A DNA stretch of 64,000 nucleotides from Roseiarcus sp963761435 (GCA_963761435.1 CAVXHJ010000028.1:1-64000), one strand, 5' to 3'; numbered from the stretch's first letter, positions 51,777 to 61,921 are shown. Notes: generated by a model not told the origin, from the sequence alone. Numbers and translations are program-made.

Positions 51777-53486
51777 ATGCCGGAGGTTGACGGCGGAGTG
51801 CGGGCGAGCGTCGGATTCTTTTCCGACCGTGGGCCGCGCAAGGAGAACGAGGATTTCGCCGCCGCGGTCATAGGCGCGGAGCTGCCCGAGCCGCGCCGCG
51901 AGGTGGTGGCGGCGATCGCCGACGGCGTCGGCGGCGCGAAGGGGGGCCGCGTCGCCGCCGAGCTCGCGGTGCGCGGCTTTCTCGACGGTTTCTGGGACTT
52001 GCCGGAAACGATGGAGGTCCGCCGCGCCGGGGCCAGGGTGGTGAGCGCGCTCAATGCCTGGATCAACGCGCTCGGCCGCCAGGATCCGAAACTGGAGGGG
52101 ATGGCGTGCACCTTCACCGCGCTCGTACTGCGCGGCCGCGTCGCCCATCTTCTGCACATCGGCGATACGCGCGCCTATCGGCTGAGGCGCGACCGCTTGA
52201 TATGTCTCACCCAGGATCACGTGAGGGACCGCGGCCCCGGCCGGTCGGGCGTGCTCACTCGCGCGCTTGGCGCCGAGGCTGAGGCGCGCCTCGACTATGC
52301 GTCGCAGCCGGTCGCGCTGCATGACCGATTCCTCTTGTGCAGCGACGGCGTCTACGGAGCCCTGACCGACGAGCGCATCGCCGAGGCTTTGCGCGAGCGC
52401 TCCGCCCCCGACGATACCGCTCGCGCGCTCGTCGCGGCCGCGCTGGACTCGGGAAGCGGCGACAATTGCACCGCTCTCGTCCTCGACGTGGTCGCGCTGC
52501 CGACGGCCGCCTCAGCCGATGTCGGGGGCGCGATCATGCAGCTGCCTGTCATTCAAACGCCCGCAGTCGGCGAAACCATCGACGGCTTTGCCCTGAGGGC
52601 GCTCATCTCGGACGGGCGCTACAGCCGCATCTTCGCCGCGCAGGACGAAGTCGAGGGCGGCGAGGTCGTCGTCAAATTCCCGAAGCCCCAGGTCGCCGCT
52701 GTCGCGACCTATCACGCGGCTTTCGCGCGCGAAGCGTGGGTCGGCGCCCATGTGCATTCCCCGTGGGTGACCCAGATCCTCGAGCAGCCGCCGGGGCGGC
52801 AGAGCTGCCTTTATGTCGTAATGCCGCTCTACGAGGGTGAGCTCCTCGAGACTCGGCTCACGCGGCGTCCCGCCATCGGGCTGGAAGAGGGCCGCGGTAT
52901 CGGAATCGGACTCGCCCGAGGCGTCGCCGCCCTGCACCGCGCCGGCGTCATCCATCGCGACCTCAAGCCGGACAATGTCATTCTTGAGGCGCGAGGCGCC
53001 CTTAAGCTCGTTGACCTTGGCGTCGTGCGGGTCCCCGGCTGGGAGGATTTCCCGCCCGATGACATTCCGGGCACGCCCGCCTATATGGCGCCGGAAATGT
53101 TCAAGGGCGAACCCGGGAACGAAGCGACTGACATCTACGCGCTGGGGGTAACGCTATTCCGCGCGCTCACTGGCGAATTCCCTTACGGCAATGCTGATGC
53201 GGTAAGCCCGCCCCGGCGCGAGCGGGCGAAGGGCCTGACAGCTCTACGTCCAGACCTGCCCGCCTGGCTGGGCGCGCTTTTGGAGCGCGCGATCGCCGCC
53301 GATCCTGCGCAGCGGCTTCGCGACGCAACGGAATTTGCGGCCGAGATGGAAGCCGGGCCAGCCGGCGCGCCGGCGCCCGCGCGTCGCCCGCAGACATTGC
53401 TCGAACGCGCGCCGGTGCGGTTCTGGCAGGGCGTGGCGGCGATCCTTGCGTTGGCGCTGCTCTTGGCGCTCTGGCGGCGCAGCTGA
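51777..53486 (+). CDS. Bifunctional PP2C-type phosphatase / Ser-Thr kinase, membrane-anchored
   Basis: 569 residues. The PP2C domain (about 5-245) has FSDRGPRKENEDF, AIADGVGGAKGG, HIGDTRAYRLR, LLCSDGVYGAL and SGDNCTALVLDV, so its metal Asp residues are in place. The kinase domain (about 265-520) has VVVKF with the ATP Lys, IHRDLKPDNVIL and a DLG (LVDLGVV) in place of DFG; its Gly-rich loop is degenerate (ISDGRYSRIF). One C-terminal helix (GVAAILALALLLALW) anchors it. In related genomes such fusions lie near nitrogen-uptake genes, and amt is next door here. Confidence 0.92.
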   Translation: MPEVDGGVRASVGFFSDRGPRKENEDFAAAVIGAELPEPRREVVAAIADGVGGAKGGRVAAELAVRGFLDGFWDLPETMEVRRAGARVVSALNAWINALGRQDPKLEGMACTFTALVLRGRVAHLLHIGDTRAYRLRRDRLICLTQDHVRDRGPGRSGVLTRALGAEAEARLDYASQPVALHDRFLLCSDGVYGALTDERIAEALRERSAPDDTARALVAAALDSGSGDNCTALVLDVVALPTAASADVGGAIMQLPVIQTPAVGETIDGFALRALISDGRYSRIFAAQDEVEGGEVVVKFPKPQVAAVATYHAAFAREAWVGAHVHSPWVTQILEQPPGRQSCLYVVMPLYEGELLETRLTRRPAIGLEEGRGIGIGLARGVAALHRAGVIHRDLKPDNVILEARGALKLVDLGVVRVPGWEDFPPDDIPGTPAYMAPEMFKGEPGNEATDIYALGVTLFRALTGEFPYGNADAVSPPRRERAKGLTALRPDLPAWLGALLERAIAADPAQRLRDATEFAAEMEAGPAGAPAPARRPQTLLERAPVRFWQGVAAILALALLLALWRRS

Positions 53487-53495
53487 GGCGCGGCC

Positions 53496-56118
53496 CTAGG
53501 ACGACTTCGGCGGATCGGCGTCGACGCGCCCGAGTTTCAGGAACCACCGATCGACGAGGAGGCCCAGCCATGCAGGGACCCAGAGAACGAAGCCAAGAAA
53601 TCCGATCGAGATTCGGCCGACATGCTCGCGAATGGCTGGAACGACCATGGCGATCGCTGCGAGAAGCGCGAACAGGACCCACCAGCCAGTCACCTCGAAT
53701 CCGTGCGACAACACGTTCTCGCCGATAAGCAAGGCGCCGATGAGCAAGATTGCTGCGACACAAAGAAGCGACGTCGCGAGCAGCAGGGCGCGCGACTGCT
53801 GCCAGATACGGAACATGCGGCTGCCGCCGCTTCCGAGCAGCTTGACGACTCGTTTGTATCGGGGATCCTCTATCCGCGTGTCCGAGATCACCTTGTCGAT
53901 CGCTAGGAAGCGCCAATCGACCGGAGGACTCGGGCGCTTCGGCAAGACTTCCACCTGCGGCAGATAGGTCGCCGCCATGCGATAGCCGCTCGTCATCAGC
54001 GCGAACGCTTCGACATCCGAAAAGCTGTCGAGGTCGGTTCGAATGCCGGCGAGCAGCGTCTGAATCTTCTTGCGCACGCCGTATTCGGTCAACGCGTCCG
54101 CTTGCTGACTGGCTTCCTCGGGAGGCTCCTCGCAACCCTTCCAGTCGATGGGCGTGACGTCGAGGTCGCGCTTGAGATGGAGAAACATCAGCCCCTTCAG
54201 GAGGCCGCCCTTCTCCATTGCATCGAGCCGGGCGTATTGCTCCTGCCGCACCCGCTCCATCAGGACCGAATTGCTGCGCAAGAGCGGCGCGAAAGCGCCT
54301 CCGCCGGGGTCGGGCGCAAGACCCGTCTGTCCGGAGGCGTCGCTCACCAGAAGGACGGTGCTGCCTTGCTCGAGGAGACTCCCGACGCCCTGGTTGTCAT
54401 GGACGCCGCCGTCGACCTGGCGCAAAGTGAGAGCTTCCGCATCTTTTCCCTTTTCCTCGAGCGCATAGAGACGATCGAGGCGCAAAGGCTCAAAGAGGCC
54501 CGGCACGCAAGCCGAAGCCACGACCGCCTTGCTCAAAGGCATGGATTGATAGGCCGGCGGGGCTTGATTGTGATAGAAGCGACGCAGCCTACTCGTGCCG
54601 TCGATATTGGGATCGATCGACCAGGGCGATTCGCCCATGAAGCTCGCGGTATACTGCCAGGCGTGTCCGGTGTTGAGGGTGGTGGCGTTCAGGATCAGGA
54701 TCGGCGCTTTGGCGTTGCGCCGCCAGTTTTCTACTTTCGGGTCGAACTTTGTGTCCGGACCCGTTGGCCCCATCGGAGATATTTTCAAATTCTTGAGGAG
54801 AAGCGGACCCTCGGGCTTTGGCCGGCTCGAGTTCGCGATCCCAGATCCTGGCGAAGAGCTGGCTTTCGAACAATTCGCCGAGCCGGATCGTGCGCGAATA
54901 GGCTTTGTCCCAAACCGAGCGGAACAGGCGAATCGGATTGGCGAAGACGCGCATCCTGATGTTGGTTTGCACCCCGGCGAGAAAGTCCGTCGCGAGGCGC
55001 TCAACGATCTCGATGTAGATGCCGCGCAACTCGTCCCGGCTTAACTTCTTATCTTCAAGGTCGACGGTCTCCATTTTCTCGCGAAGCTGAAGATAATAGT
55101 GCGCGCCGACGATTGATCCGCCCGAGACGCATGAGAGCACTTCAACCCGCCGAAGAATGTCGAGCTCCGCCAGTTTCGCCAGTACCCCGATATGGAAAAG
55201 CGAGGCTCGAAAGCCGCCGCCGGACAGGGCGAGGCCAACTTTGCCGATGAACGCGCTCTCGCGTGCCGCCGTCGAGCCGAGGAAGGCGTCGAGAACCTTG
55301 TTTGCTTCGTTGGCTTTCGGATCGTCTGGCGAAATCGTGCCCGGATGCTGGAGTTGATAGAGGGAGGCGAGTTGGAATGCCGTGCTGCGGGACTCCCAGT
55401 CCGGAGTTCCCCTGAGATCTTTCGCTTTTGTGAGCCATGATTTGGAGTCCTCATAGCGTCCGAGCCCGAAAAACGCTTCCGCGACGGTCACGGCGTACCA
55501 CCACTTGCTTGTGATTTCTGGCGCGTCCTTCTCGATCTCCGGCATAACATCGACGAATGCCTGGCGGATCGCTTTCGCCTCCGCCTGACGATCGATGACG
55601 CCCCTCGCGCCATCCGCCCGCTCGATATCGGCCAGCTGATCGAGCACAAACGCCGCGTTTGCCGCGGTATAGCCGAAGTCCTTTTTCGGCCCCAGATCGT
55701 AGCCGCGGCGGTAGTAGCGATACGAACGCTCCAATTCATCCTTTTGACCGGTGGCTTGCCAGCGTCGCTTGTAGATTGCGCCCGCAAGACCAAGCGTTTC
55801 CTGGTCCTCGGTTGTTTCGAGATCGAAAGAGCCGCGAAGAATGTCGAGCCCCTCGTCGAGCGCCTTCAGGACAGGTCGGTCGGGGTCCTTATAGGTGCAG
55901 AGCGCGTGTTCCTGAGCCAACTTGCGGCCGAGGGAAGCGTCAAAGCCTCCAGCTTTCCGCGCCCTCGCCAGAACGCGCCTGGCCAAGCCAAATTTGTCTT
56001 TCTTCTTCAGCCGCTCGACCAGGCTCAGAGCATCTGCGGGCGTGAGCGCGGCGCCGCGCAGATAGGCGTCGGCGGCGGTGATGTCGGGTTGAGACTCGGG
56101 GGACGATTCGAGTGGCAT
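53496..56118 (-). pseudogene. TPR/TRAFs-binding-like N-terminus fused to patatin phospholipase, frameshifted
   Basis: The first frame from ATG 56118 gives a helical N-terminal part of about 290 residues (KKKDKFGLARRVLARARKAG, RSYRYYRRGYDLG). The patatin domain follows with the oxyanion loop LALSGGGFRASLFHIGVL and the Ser motif SCVSGGSIVGAHYY. Near 54816-54832 the frame shifts by +1 and continues KPEGPLLLKNLKISPMGPTG, with the catalytic Asp in QVDGGVHDNQG and three C-terminal hydrophobic segments. Repaired length is about 873 residues. It should be a membrane-associated lipid acyl hydrolase. Confidence 0.83.
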
Positions 56119-56264
56119 AGCAAACTCCCTTATGAGCTCGCGGCCACGGCCGGCCGGCCGAGGCGCGCAGCTTGGACGTTCCTAGGGCAGTCGGCAACTG
56201 GACAAACAGGAGCGCCGCTGCCATCGTCCCCGCCAACCAAATCCTCCCAAGGAGAGTCCGCCAA

Positions 56265-57626
56265 ATGACTGCCGTCACCGCCGCCAAACCCGCCGCCACG
56301 CCGCGCGCGGCGGACGTCCCCAACGATCTCGCCGCGTTCTGGCTGCCCTTCACGCCCAATCGCGCGTTCAAGAAGAAGCCGCGGCTCATCTCGCGCTCGA
56401 AGGACATGCACTATTTTACCCCCGAGGGGCGGGCGATCCTCGACGCCACCGCAGGCTTGTGGTGTTGCAACGCAGGACACAACCGCGCCCCGATCGTAGC
56501 CGCCATCCAGCGCCAGGCGGCCGAGCTCGACTTCACGCCGACCTTCCAGTTCGCCCATCCGTTGGCCTTTCAACTTGCTTCCCGCATCGCCGAGCTCGCC
56601 CCGGGCGACCTCGATCATGTGTTCTATTGCAATTCGGGGTCGGAAGCGGTCGATACGGCGCTCAAGATCGCGCTCGCCTACCACAACGTTCGCGGTCACG
56701 GGTCGCGCCAGCGCCTCATCGGCCGCGAGCGCGGCTATCACGGCGTCGGCTTTGGCGGCATCTCGGTCGGCGGCATGGTCAACAACCGAAAGTTCTTCGG
56801 CTCGCTGCTCGCGGGCGTCGACCATCTGCCGGCGACCTACAACCGGGAGCATCAGGCGTTCACCAAGGGCGAGCCGGAGTGGGGCGGCCATCTCGCCGAC
56901 GCGCTCGAGAGCATCGTCGCCCTGCACGACGCCTCTACCATCGCCGCCGTGATCGTCGAGCCGATGGCGGGCTCGACCGGGGTCCTGCCCGCGCCCAAAG
57001 GCTATTTGAAGCGCCTGCGGGAGATCTGCGACAAATACGGCATTCTGCTCATCTTCGACGAGGTCATCACCGGCTTCGGCCGCCTCGGCGCCCCGTTCGC
57101 CGCCGAGCGCTACGGCGTCCAGCCCGACATGATCACCTTCGCCAAGGGCGTGACGTCGGGCACGGTGCCGATGGGCGGGGTGGTCGCGCGCAAACACGTC
57201 TACGACGCTTTCATGCAGGGGCCCGAGCACGCAATCGAGCTCTTCCACGGCTACACCTATTCCGGCCATCCGCTCGCCTGCGCCGCGGCCCTGGCGACGA
57301 TCGACCTCTATCGCGACGAGCGCCTGTTCGAGCGCTCGAAAGCGCTCGAGCCGAAGTGGGCTGACGCGATCATGAGCCTGAAGGGTCTGCCGAACGTGGT
57401 CGACATCCGCTGCGTGGGCTTAACGGGCGCGATCGACCTTGCGCCGATCCCCGGCAGCCCGGGCCTGCGCGGCTACCGCGCGCTCGACCACTCGTTCTTC
57501 GAGGCGGGGATCATGCTGCGCCCGTCCGGGGACACGATCGAACTCACTCCGCCGCTCATCGTGAGCGAAGATCAGATCGGCGAAATCATGGACAAGATCG
57601 GGGCGTCGATCAAAGCGGCGGCGTAA
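56265..57626 (+). CDS. Class III aminotransferase (omega-amino acid--pyruvate type)
   Basis: From ATG 56265 (after AAGGAGA) the protein is 453 residues. PLP-binding motifs are GSEAVDTALKIALAYH, LLIFDEVITGFGRLG (the Asp that holds PLP) and MITFAKGVTSGTVPMGG with the Schiff-base Lys. It is close in style to beta-alanine/omega-amino-acid:pyruvate transaminases. The start with LAAFWLPFTPNRAFK is typical of that group. It is a single gene with its own ribosome site. Confidence 0.9.
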   Translation: MTAVTAAKPAATPRAADVPNDLAAFWLPFTPNRAFKKKPRLISRSKDMHYFTPEGRAILDATAGLWCCNAGHNRAPIVAAIQRQAAELDFTPTFQFAHPLAFQLASRIAELAPGDLDHVFYCNSGSEAVDTALKIALAYHNVRGHGSRQRLIGRERGYHGVGFGGISVGGMVNNRKFFGSLLAGVDHLPATYNREHQAFTKGEPEWGGHLADALESIVALHDASTIAAVIVEPMAGSTGVLPAPKGYLKRLREICDKYGILLIFDEVITGFGRLGAPFAAERYGVQPDMITFAKGVTSGTVPMGGVVARKHVYDAFMQGPEHAIELFHGYTYSGHPLACAAALATIDLYRDERLFERSKALEPKWADAIMSLKGLPNVVDIRCVGLTGAIDLAPIPGSPGLRGYRALDHSFFEAGIMLRPSGDTIELTPPLIVSEDQIGEIMDKIGASIKAAA

Positions 57627-57667
57627 AGAAGACCAGACTTCGGGTAACGCCAGCCGGCGCGGCGGCG

Positions 57668-57733
57668 CTCGTCATCCATATAGCCGGCCATTGCCGGCCG
57701 CCTTCGCTGGAGCGAAGCGTGGAGGATGACGAG
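57668..57733. repeat. Palindromic repeat between transaminase and methyltransferase genes
   Basis: CTCGTCATCC (57668-57677) pairs with GGATGACGAG (57724-57733). Inside lie two smaller stems, GCCGGC/GCCGGC and CTTCGCT/AGCGAAG. This 66-base cruciform resembles dispersed palindromic elements. It ends 11 bases before the next gene, so it may fold the leader of that mRNA. Confidence 0.75.
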
Positions 57734-57744
57734 GGGAGATCGCC

Positions 57745-58800
57745 ATGGCCGATCCAGACAAACTCAAACAGTTCATGATGAAGATGGTCGGCGATATCGG
57801 CGCCGCGGTCAGCGTGCCGCTGGTGAGAACCGGCATACGGCTCGGCCTCTACAAGGCAATGGACGGCGCGGGGCCGGTCACAAGCGCGGCGCTCGCCGAA
57901 AAAGCCGGGATTTCGGAACGCTACGCGCGCGAATGGCTCGCGCAAAATGCGGCCTCCGGTTACCTGACGTATGAGCCGTCCGGGAAGACTTTCGAGCTTC
58001 CGCCCGAGCAGGCGATGGCCTTCGCCAGGGAGGACAGTTACGTCTACATCGGCGGCACGATCGAAGCCGTCTGCGCAATCTATCCCACGCAGCCGAAGGT
58101 CGAGCAGGCGTTCCTGTCCGGCGGCGGCATCGAATGGGGCGAGCACGCGGGCTGCCTGTTCTGCGCGGTCGGCGCCATGCTGCGGCCCCGGTACATCGCG
58201 AACATTGTGCAGAGGTGGCTGCCGGCGCTCGATGGCGTGAACGCCAAGCTCGAGGCCGGCGCCGCAGTTGCTGATGTCGGCTGCGGCACGGGTCACTCGA
58301 CCATGATCATGGCGAAGGCGTTCCCGAAGTCGACCTTCGTGGGATATGACTTTCACGAACCCTCCGTCGACCACGCGAGAGACGAAGCGCGCCTGAGGGA
58401 GGGGCTCGACAATGTTCGCTTCGAAGTCGCGACCGCGAAGAATTTCCCCGCCCGGGACCTCGATCTGGTGACCTTCTTCGACGTGCTGCACGACCTCGGC
58501 GATCCCGTCGGCGCCGCGACCCATGTCCGTCAGTCCTTAAAGCCGGATGGCGTCTGGATGCTCATGGAGCCGCTCGCGGGCGATGCGACGGAAGACAATC
58601 TGACCCCCGTCGGCCGGATCGCTTACGCCTTGTCGGCGATGGCGTGCATTCCGGTGTCGCTGTCTCAGGAAGTGGGCGCGGCCCTCGGCGCGCAGGCCGG
58701 GCAGAAGAGGCTCACCGAGGTCATCAAGGGGGGCGGATTCCGCGAGGTCCGCCGTGCGGCGGAGACGCCGTTCAACATGGTGATCGAGGCTCGGCCTTAA
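57745..58800 (+). CDS. Class I SAM-dependent methyltransferase with N-terminal winged helix
   Basis: 351 residues. The N-terminal 90 form a winged-helix/dimerisation domain (LYKAMDGAGPVTSAALAEKA, RYAREWLAQNAASGYL). The methyltransferase fold starts near 170 with VADVGCGTGHSTMIMA (motif I), then FVGYDFHEPSVDHAR and FFDVLHDLGDPV. It resembles the Rv2258c-like/O-methyltransferase group; the acceptor is unknown. The palindrome just before the start is unusual. Confidence 0.87.
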   Translation: MADPDKLKQFMMKMVGDIGAAVSVPLVRTGIRLGLYKAMDGAGPVTSAALAEKAGISERYAREWLAQNAASGYLTYEPSGKTFELPPEQAMAFAREDSYVYIGGTIEAVCAIYPTQPKVEQAFLSGGGIEWGEHAGCLFCAVGAMLRPRYIANIVQRWLPALDGVNAKLEAGAAVADVGCGTGHSTMIMAKAFPKSTFVGYDFHEPSVDHARDEARLREGLDNVRFEVATAKNFPARDLDLVTFFDVLHDLGDPVGAATHVRQSLKPDGVWMLMEPLAGDATEDNLTPVGRIAYALSAMACIPVSLSQEVGAALGAQAGQKRLTEVIKGGGFREVRRAAETPFNMVIEARP

Positions 58801-58890
58801 CACGCGCGCCCGCCTGTCGTGCGGGCGACAGCATCTCGCCTCCATTGTGAGGCCGAGGGCCACGGTTGAACTCCGTCGACGGAGCCGGTC

Positions 58891-60075
58891 ATGTCGCCTT
58901 TGCTGTTCGCGCTCTTCCTTGCGACGTTCGCCATCGGCACGACCGAGTTTGCGGTCGTCGGCTTGCTCCCGGACATCGCCGCCAGTCTCGACGTCAGCAT
59001 CTCGCAGACGGGTCTGCTCGTTAGCGGCTACGCGGTTGGCGTGGCCATCGGCGGACCTGTCATCGTAGCGCTCACCTCGTCGCAGCCGCGCAAGCGGACG
59101 CTTCTGCAGCTCTGCGCGATCTTCGTCGTGGGTCATGCTCTTGCTGCGCTCGCGCCGGATTATGGTTGGCTGATGGGGGCGAGGGTGCTCGCCGCGATTT
59201 CGCACGCCTCGTTCCTCGGGATCGCGGCGATCGTGGCGGCGGAGAGTGTTCCGCCTGAGCGCAGTTCGCGCGCCGTGTCACTCGTCTGGCTGGGCTTCTC
59301 CGCTGCGAGCCTCGTCGGCGTGCCAAGCACGACCGCGATCGGCCACGCGTTTGGTTGGCGCGCCGCGTTCTGGATGCTCGCGGTCGTTGGCGTGGCCGCC
59401 GGGGCGGCTCTTCAGCTCTGGATGCCCCCGTCTTCGCGCAGGGAGGCGTCGAGGTTCAGAGCGGAAATCGTCGCCCTGCGACGCCCGCAGGTGCTGTTGG
59501 CCATGGCTATGAGCCTTCTCGTCTGCGCTTCGACCTTCGCCGTTTTCACCTATGTCGCGCCGCTCCTCTTGGAAGACACGAGGATCTCGGTTGGCGCGCT
59601 TCCCCTTATGCTGTTGTTGTTCGGCGTAGGGGGCGCGGCGGGCATGGTGATAGGCGGCCGGCTCGGCGACTGGAAACCTTTGGAGTCGGTTGCAGCGCTC
59701 TCGCTTGCCTATGCTGTCTTCTATCTCATCTTGATGGCGGTTGTCGGAAGCGTCGCGCTCATGGGCGCCGCCATGATCCTCTGGGGCTTTCTGTTCCTGG
59801 CGCCATGCGTCCCATTGCAGACGCGGGTCGTGAGAAAGGCGATCGACGGACCGAACCTTGCCTCGACGCTGAACCAGTCAGCCTTCAACGTCGGCAATGC
59901 GCTCGGGCCGACGCTCGGCGCCGCCGCCCTCGCGCTTGGCTTCGGATATCGGGTGTTGCCGTGGATCGGGAGCGCCCTCGCGCTCCTCTGCGCCGCAACC
60001 GCTCTTCTTTCTCGCGCCCTCGACAGGGGCGAACCTGTTTTGGTCGCGGATGGATGTCCCAGCGCGCCGCCGTGA
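58891..60075 (+). CDS. MFS transporter, AraJ/YdhP-type exporter
   Basis: 394 residues with about 12 membrane segments. It opens MSPLLFALFLATFAIGTTEF, the DHA1-type start that reads TTEFAVVGLLPDIA, with a motif-A-like loop at SSQPRKRTLL and a mid-protein break at PSSRREASRF. Related carriers export sugars, drugs or purine nucleosides. The substrate cannot be told. It is a single gene, 90 bases after the methyltransferase. Confidence 0.87.
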   Translation: MSPLLFALFLATFAIGTTEFAVVGLLPDIAASLDVSISQTGLLVSGYAVGVAIGGPVIVALTSSQPRKRTLLQLCAIFVVGHALAALAPDYGWLMGARVLAAISHASFLGIAAIVAAESVPPERSSRAVSLVWLGFSAASLVGVPSTTAIGHAFGWRAAFWMLAVVGVAAGAALQLWMPPSSRREASRFRAEIVALRRPQVLLAMAMSLLVCASTFAVFTYVAPLLLEDTRISVGALPLMLLLFGVGGAAGMVIGGRLGDWKPLESVAALSLAYAVFYLILMAVVGSVALMGAAMILWGFLFLAPCVPLQTRVVRKAIDGPNLASTLNQSAFNVGNALGPTLGAAALALGFGYRVLPWIGSALALLCAATALLSRALDRGEPVLVADGCPSAPP

Positions 60076-60234
60076 GGGATCCGCGCGCCGTCGTGACGCC
60101 CAAAATCGTCGAACCGCCTTGATTTTGAGCGTTTGGCTCCGCTTCCCTTTCGCTGCATGGGATGTATGAATTGCGAGGGACTCGCCGCTGAAGGCCTTGC
60201 AAGGTCCTAAGGCGCGAAACATGGGAGAGGGCTG

Positions 60235-61092
60235 ATGGCATCGAAATTCGTGAAGGCGCTCGGGCTCGGTGGGGCGCTGGCAGCGAGCCTTGCGCTTGCC
60301 CAGGGTGCGCTTGCCAAGGACTGGAAGACGGTCGTCATCGGCATGGAGGGGGCCTACGACCCCTGGAACCTCACCGACTCGAGCGGCAAGATCGTCGGTT
60401 TCGAGCCTGACCTGGCTATGGACCTCTGCAAGCGCGCGGGCCTTCAGTGCACCATCATCGCCCAGGACTGGGATGGCATGATCCCCGGCCTCAAGGCGGG
60501 CAAGTTCGACGTCATCATGGACGGGATGGCCATCACCGATGAGCGCCAGAAGGAGATCGACTTCACCAGGCCCTATGCGGCTTCGCCCGGCTCGTTCCTC
60601 GCGCCCAAGGACAGCCCGCTGGCCAAGGCGACAGGCGCGGGAACGTTGATCAATCTCGACAAGGAAGCCGCAGCCGGCGACGCCGCGATCAAGTCCGTGC
60701 AGGCGGCGCTCAAGGGCAAGACGCTCGGCGTGCAGGTCTCGACGACCCACGCCAATTTCGCGGGCCAGCATCTCAAGGACATCGCCGACATCAAGGAGTA
60801 TAAGACTCCCGACGACCGTGATCAGGATCTCAAATCCGGCCGCCTCGACGCGGTTCTCGAAGATCTTCCGACCAACGTGGCGACCGCTTCGAAGCCCGAT
60901 GGCGCGGCGCTCGCTGTTGTCGGACCGGAATTCATCGGCGGCGTGTTCGGGGTCGGCGAAGCCATGGGCATCCGCAAGAACGATGCGGACCTCACGGCGA
61001 AATTCAATCAGGCGCTTGCGGCGGCGGTCGCCGATGGGACGGTGAAGAAGCTCTCGGAGCAGTGGTTCAAGGCGGACCTGACGCCCCGGTAA
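60235..61092 (+). CDS. Periplasmic binding protein of a basic amino-acid/opine ABC transporter
   Basis: 285 residues with a signal peptide (ALGLGGALAASLALAQGALA) and the SBP_bac_3 fold: VVIGMEGAYDPWNLTDSSGK, IVGFEPDLAMDLCKRAGLQC, QDWDGMIPGLKAGKFDVIMD and ITDERQKEIDFTRPY. This is the lysine/arginine/ornithine/histidine/octopine group. Two Cys (KRAGLQC region) could pair. It is the first gene of a four-gene transporter operon. Confidence 0.93.
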   Translation: MASKFVKALGLGGALAASLALAQGALAKDWKTVVIGMEGAYDPWNLTDSSGKIVGFEPDLAMDLCKRAGLQCTIIAQDWDGMIPGLKAGKFDVIMDGMAITDERQKEIDFTRPYAASPGSFLAPKDSPLAKATGAGTLINLDKEAAAGDAAIKSVQAALKGKTLGVQVSTTHANFAGQHLKDIADIKEYKTPDDRDQDLKSGRLDAVLEDLPTNVATASKPDGAALAVVGPEFIGGVFGVGEAMGIRKNDADLTAKFNQALAAAVADGTVKKLSEQWFKADLTPR

Positions 61093-61199
61093 GCTTCTTG
61101 CGTCCCGCTTCCAGCCGCCGCCCTCTACCGGGCCGCTGGGAGTGGGAGGCGCGCGCCGGCTGAATCTTCGGCCGGCGCCCGACCTCGGGGGCTCGACGC

Positions 61200-61916
61200 A
61201 TGGGCGATCTGGCGATCTTCGGCTTCGGCAAGGGCGGCTGGGGGCTTGCGCTCATCGAGGGCGCGGCGATGACGCTGCTGGTGTCCGCCTGTGGGCTCGT
61301 GATCGGCGCGGCGATTGGCGGGCTCGTCGCCTGGGCGCGGCTTTCGGGAAGGCGGCTCGCGGGCGCGGCCGGAGAAGCCTATGCCGCGCTGTTTCGCGGC
61401 CTGCCGGAACTGCTCATCGTCTATTTTGTCTATTTCGGCACGTCCACGCTGCTCACCGAGACCGCGCTCTTTTTCGGCCATGAGGGCTTCGTCGGCGTGC
61501 CCGCCTTCGGCGCGGGCGCGCTCGCCGTCGGGGTCATCTCGGGCGCCTATCAGGCCGAGGTGTTCCGCGCCGCCTTTCTCGCCATCGCCAGGGGCGAGCT
61601 CGAGGCCGCGGTCAGCGTCGGCATGAACCGGACCTTGATGGCGCGGCGCATCATCGTTCCGCAGGTCTTGCGCTTCGCCCTGCCGGGGCTTGGCAATCTC
61701 TGGCAGGTCGCGCTCAAGGATTCCTCGCTCATTTCGGTCACCGGCCTCACCGAGCTCATGAGGGTGAGCCAGGTCGGCGCGGGCTCGACCCACCGGCCGT
61801 TCGCCTTCTATCTCGGCGGCGCTGTGCTCTATCTCGCGATGACGGTGGTGACGACGCGAGTGTTCGACATCGCGGAAACGCGGGCGACTCGCGGCATGCG
61901 GCGTGCGGCGGCCTGA
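61200..61916 (+). CDS. Amino-acid ABC transporter permease, HisQ/OccQ type
   Basis: 238 residues with about five membrane segments and the ABC-permease loop EAAVSVGMNRTLMARRIIVP near 137-160 that contacts the ATPase. FRGLPELLIVYFVYFGTSTL and VGVISGAYQAEVFRAAFLAI are family blocks of the HisQ branch. It forms a heterodimer with the next permease, which starts 5 bases later. Confidence 0.92.
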   Translation: MGDLAIFGFGKGGWGLALIEGAAMTLLVSACGLVIGAAIGGLVAWARLSGRRLAGAAGEAYAALFRGLPELLIVYFVYFGTSTLLTETALFFGHEGFVGVPAFGAGALAVGVISGAYQAEVFRAAFLAIARGELEAAVSVGMNRTLMARRIIVPQVLRFALPGLGNLWQVALKDSSLISVTGLTELMRVSQVGAGSTHRPFAFYLGGAVLYLAMTVVTTRVFDIAETRATRGMRRAAA

Positions 61917-61921
61917 ACGCG

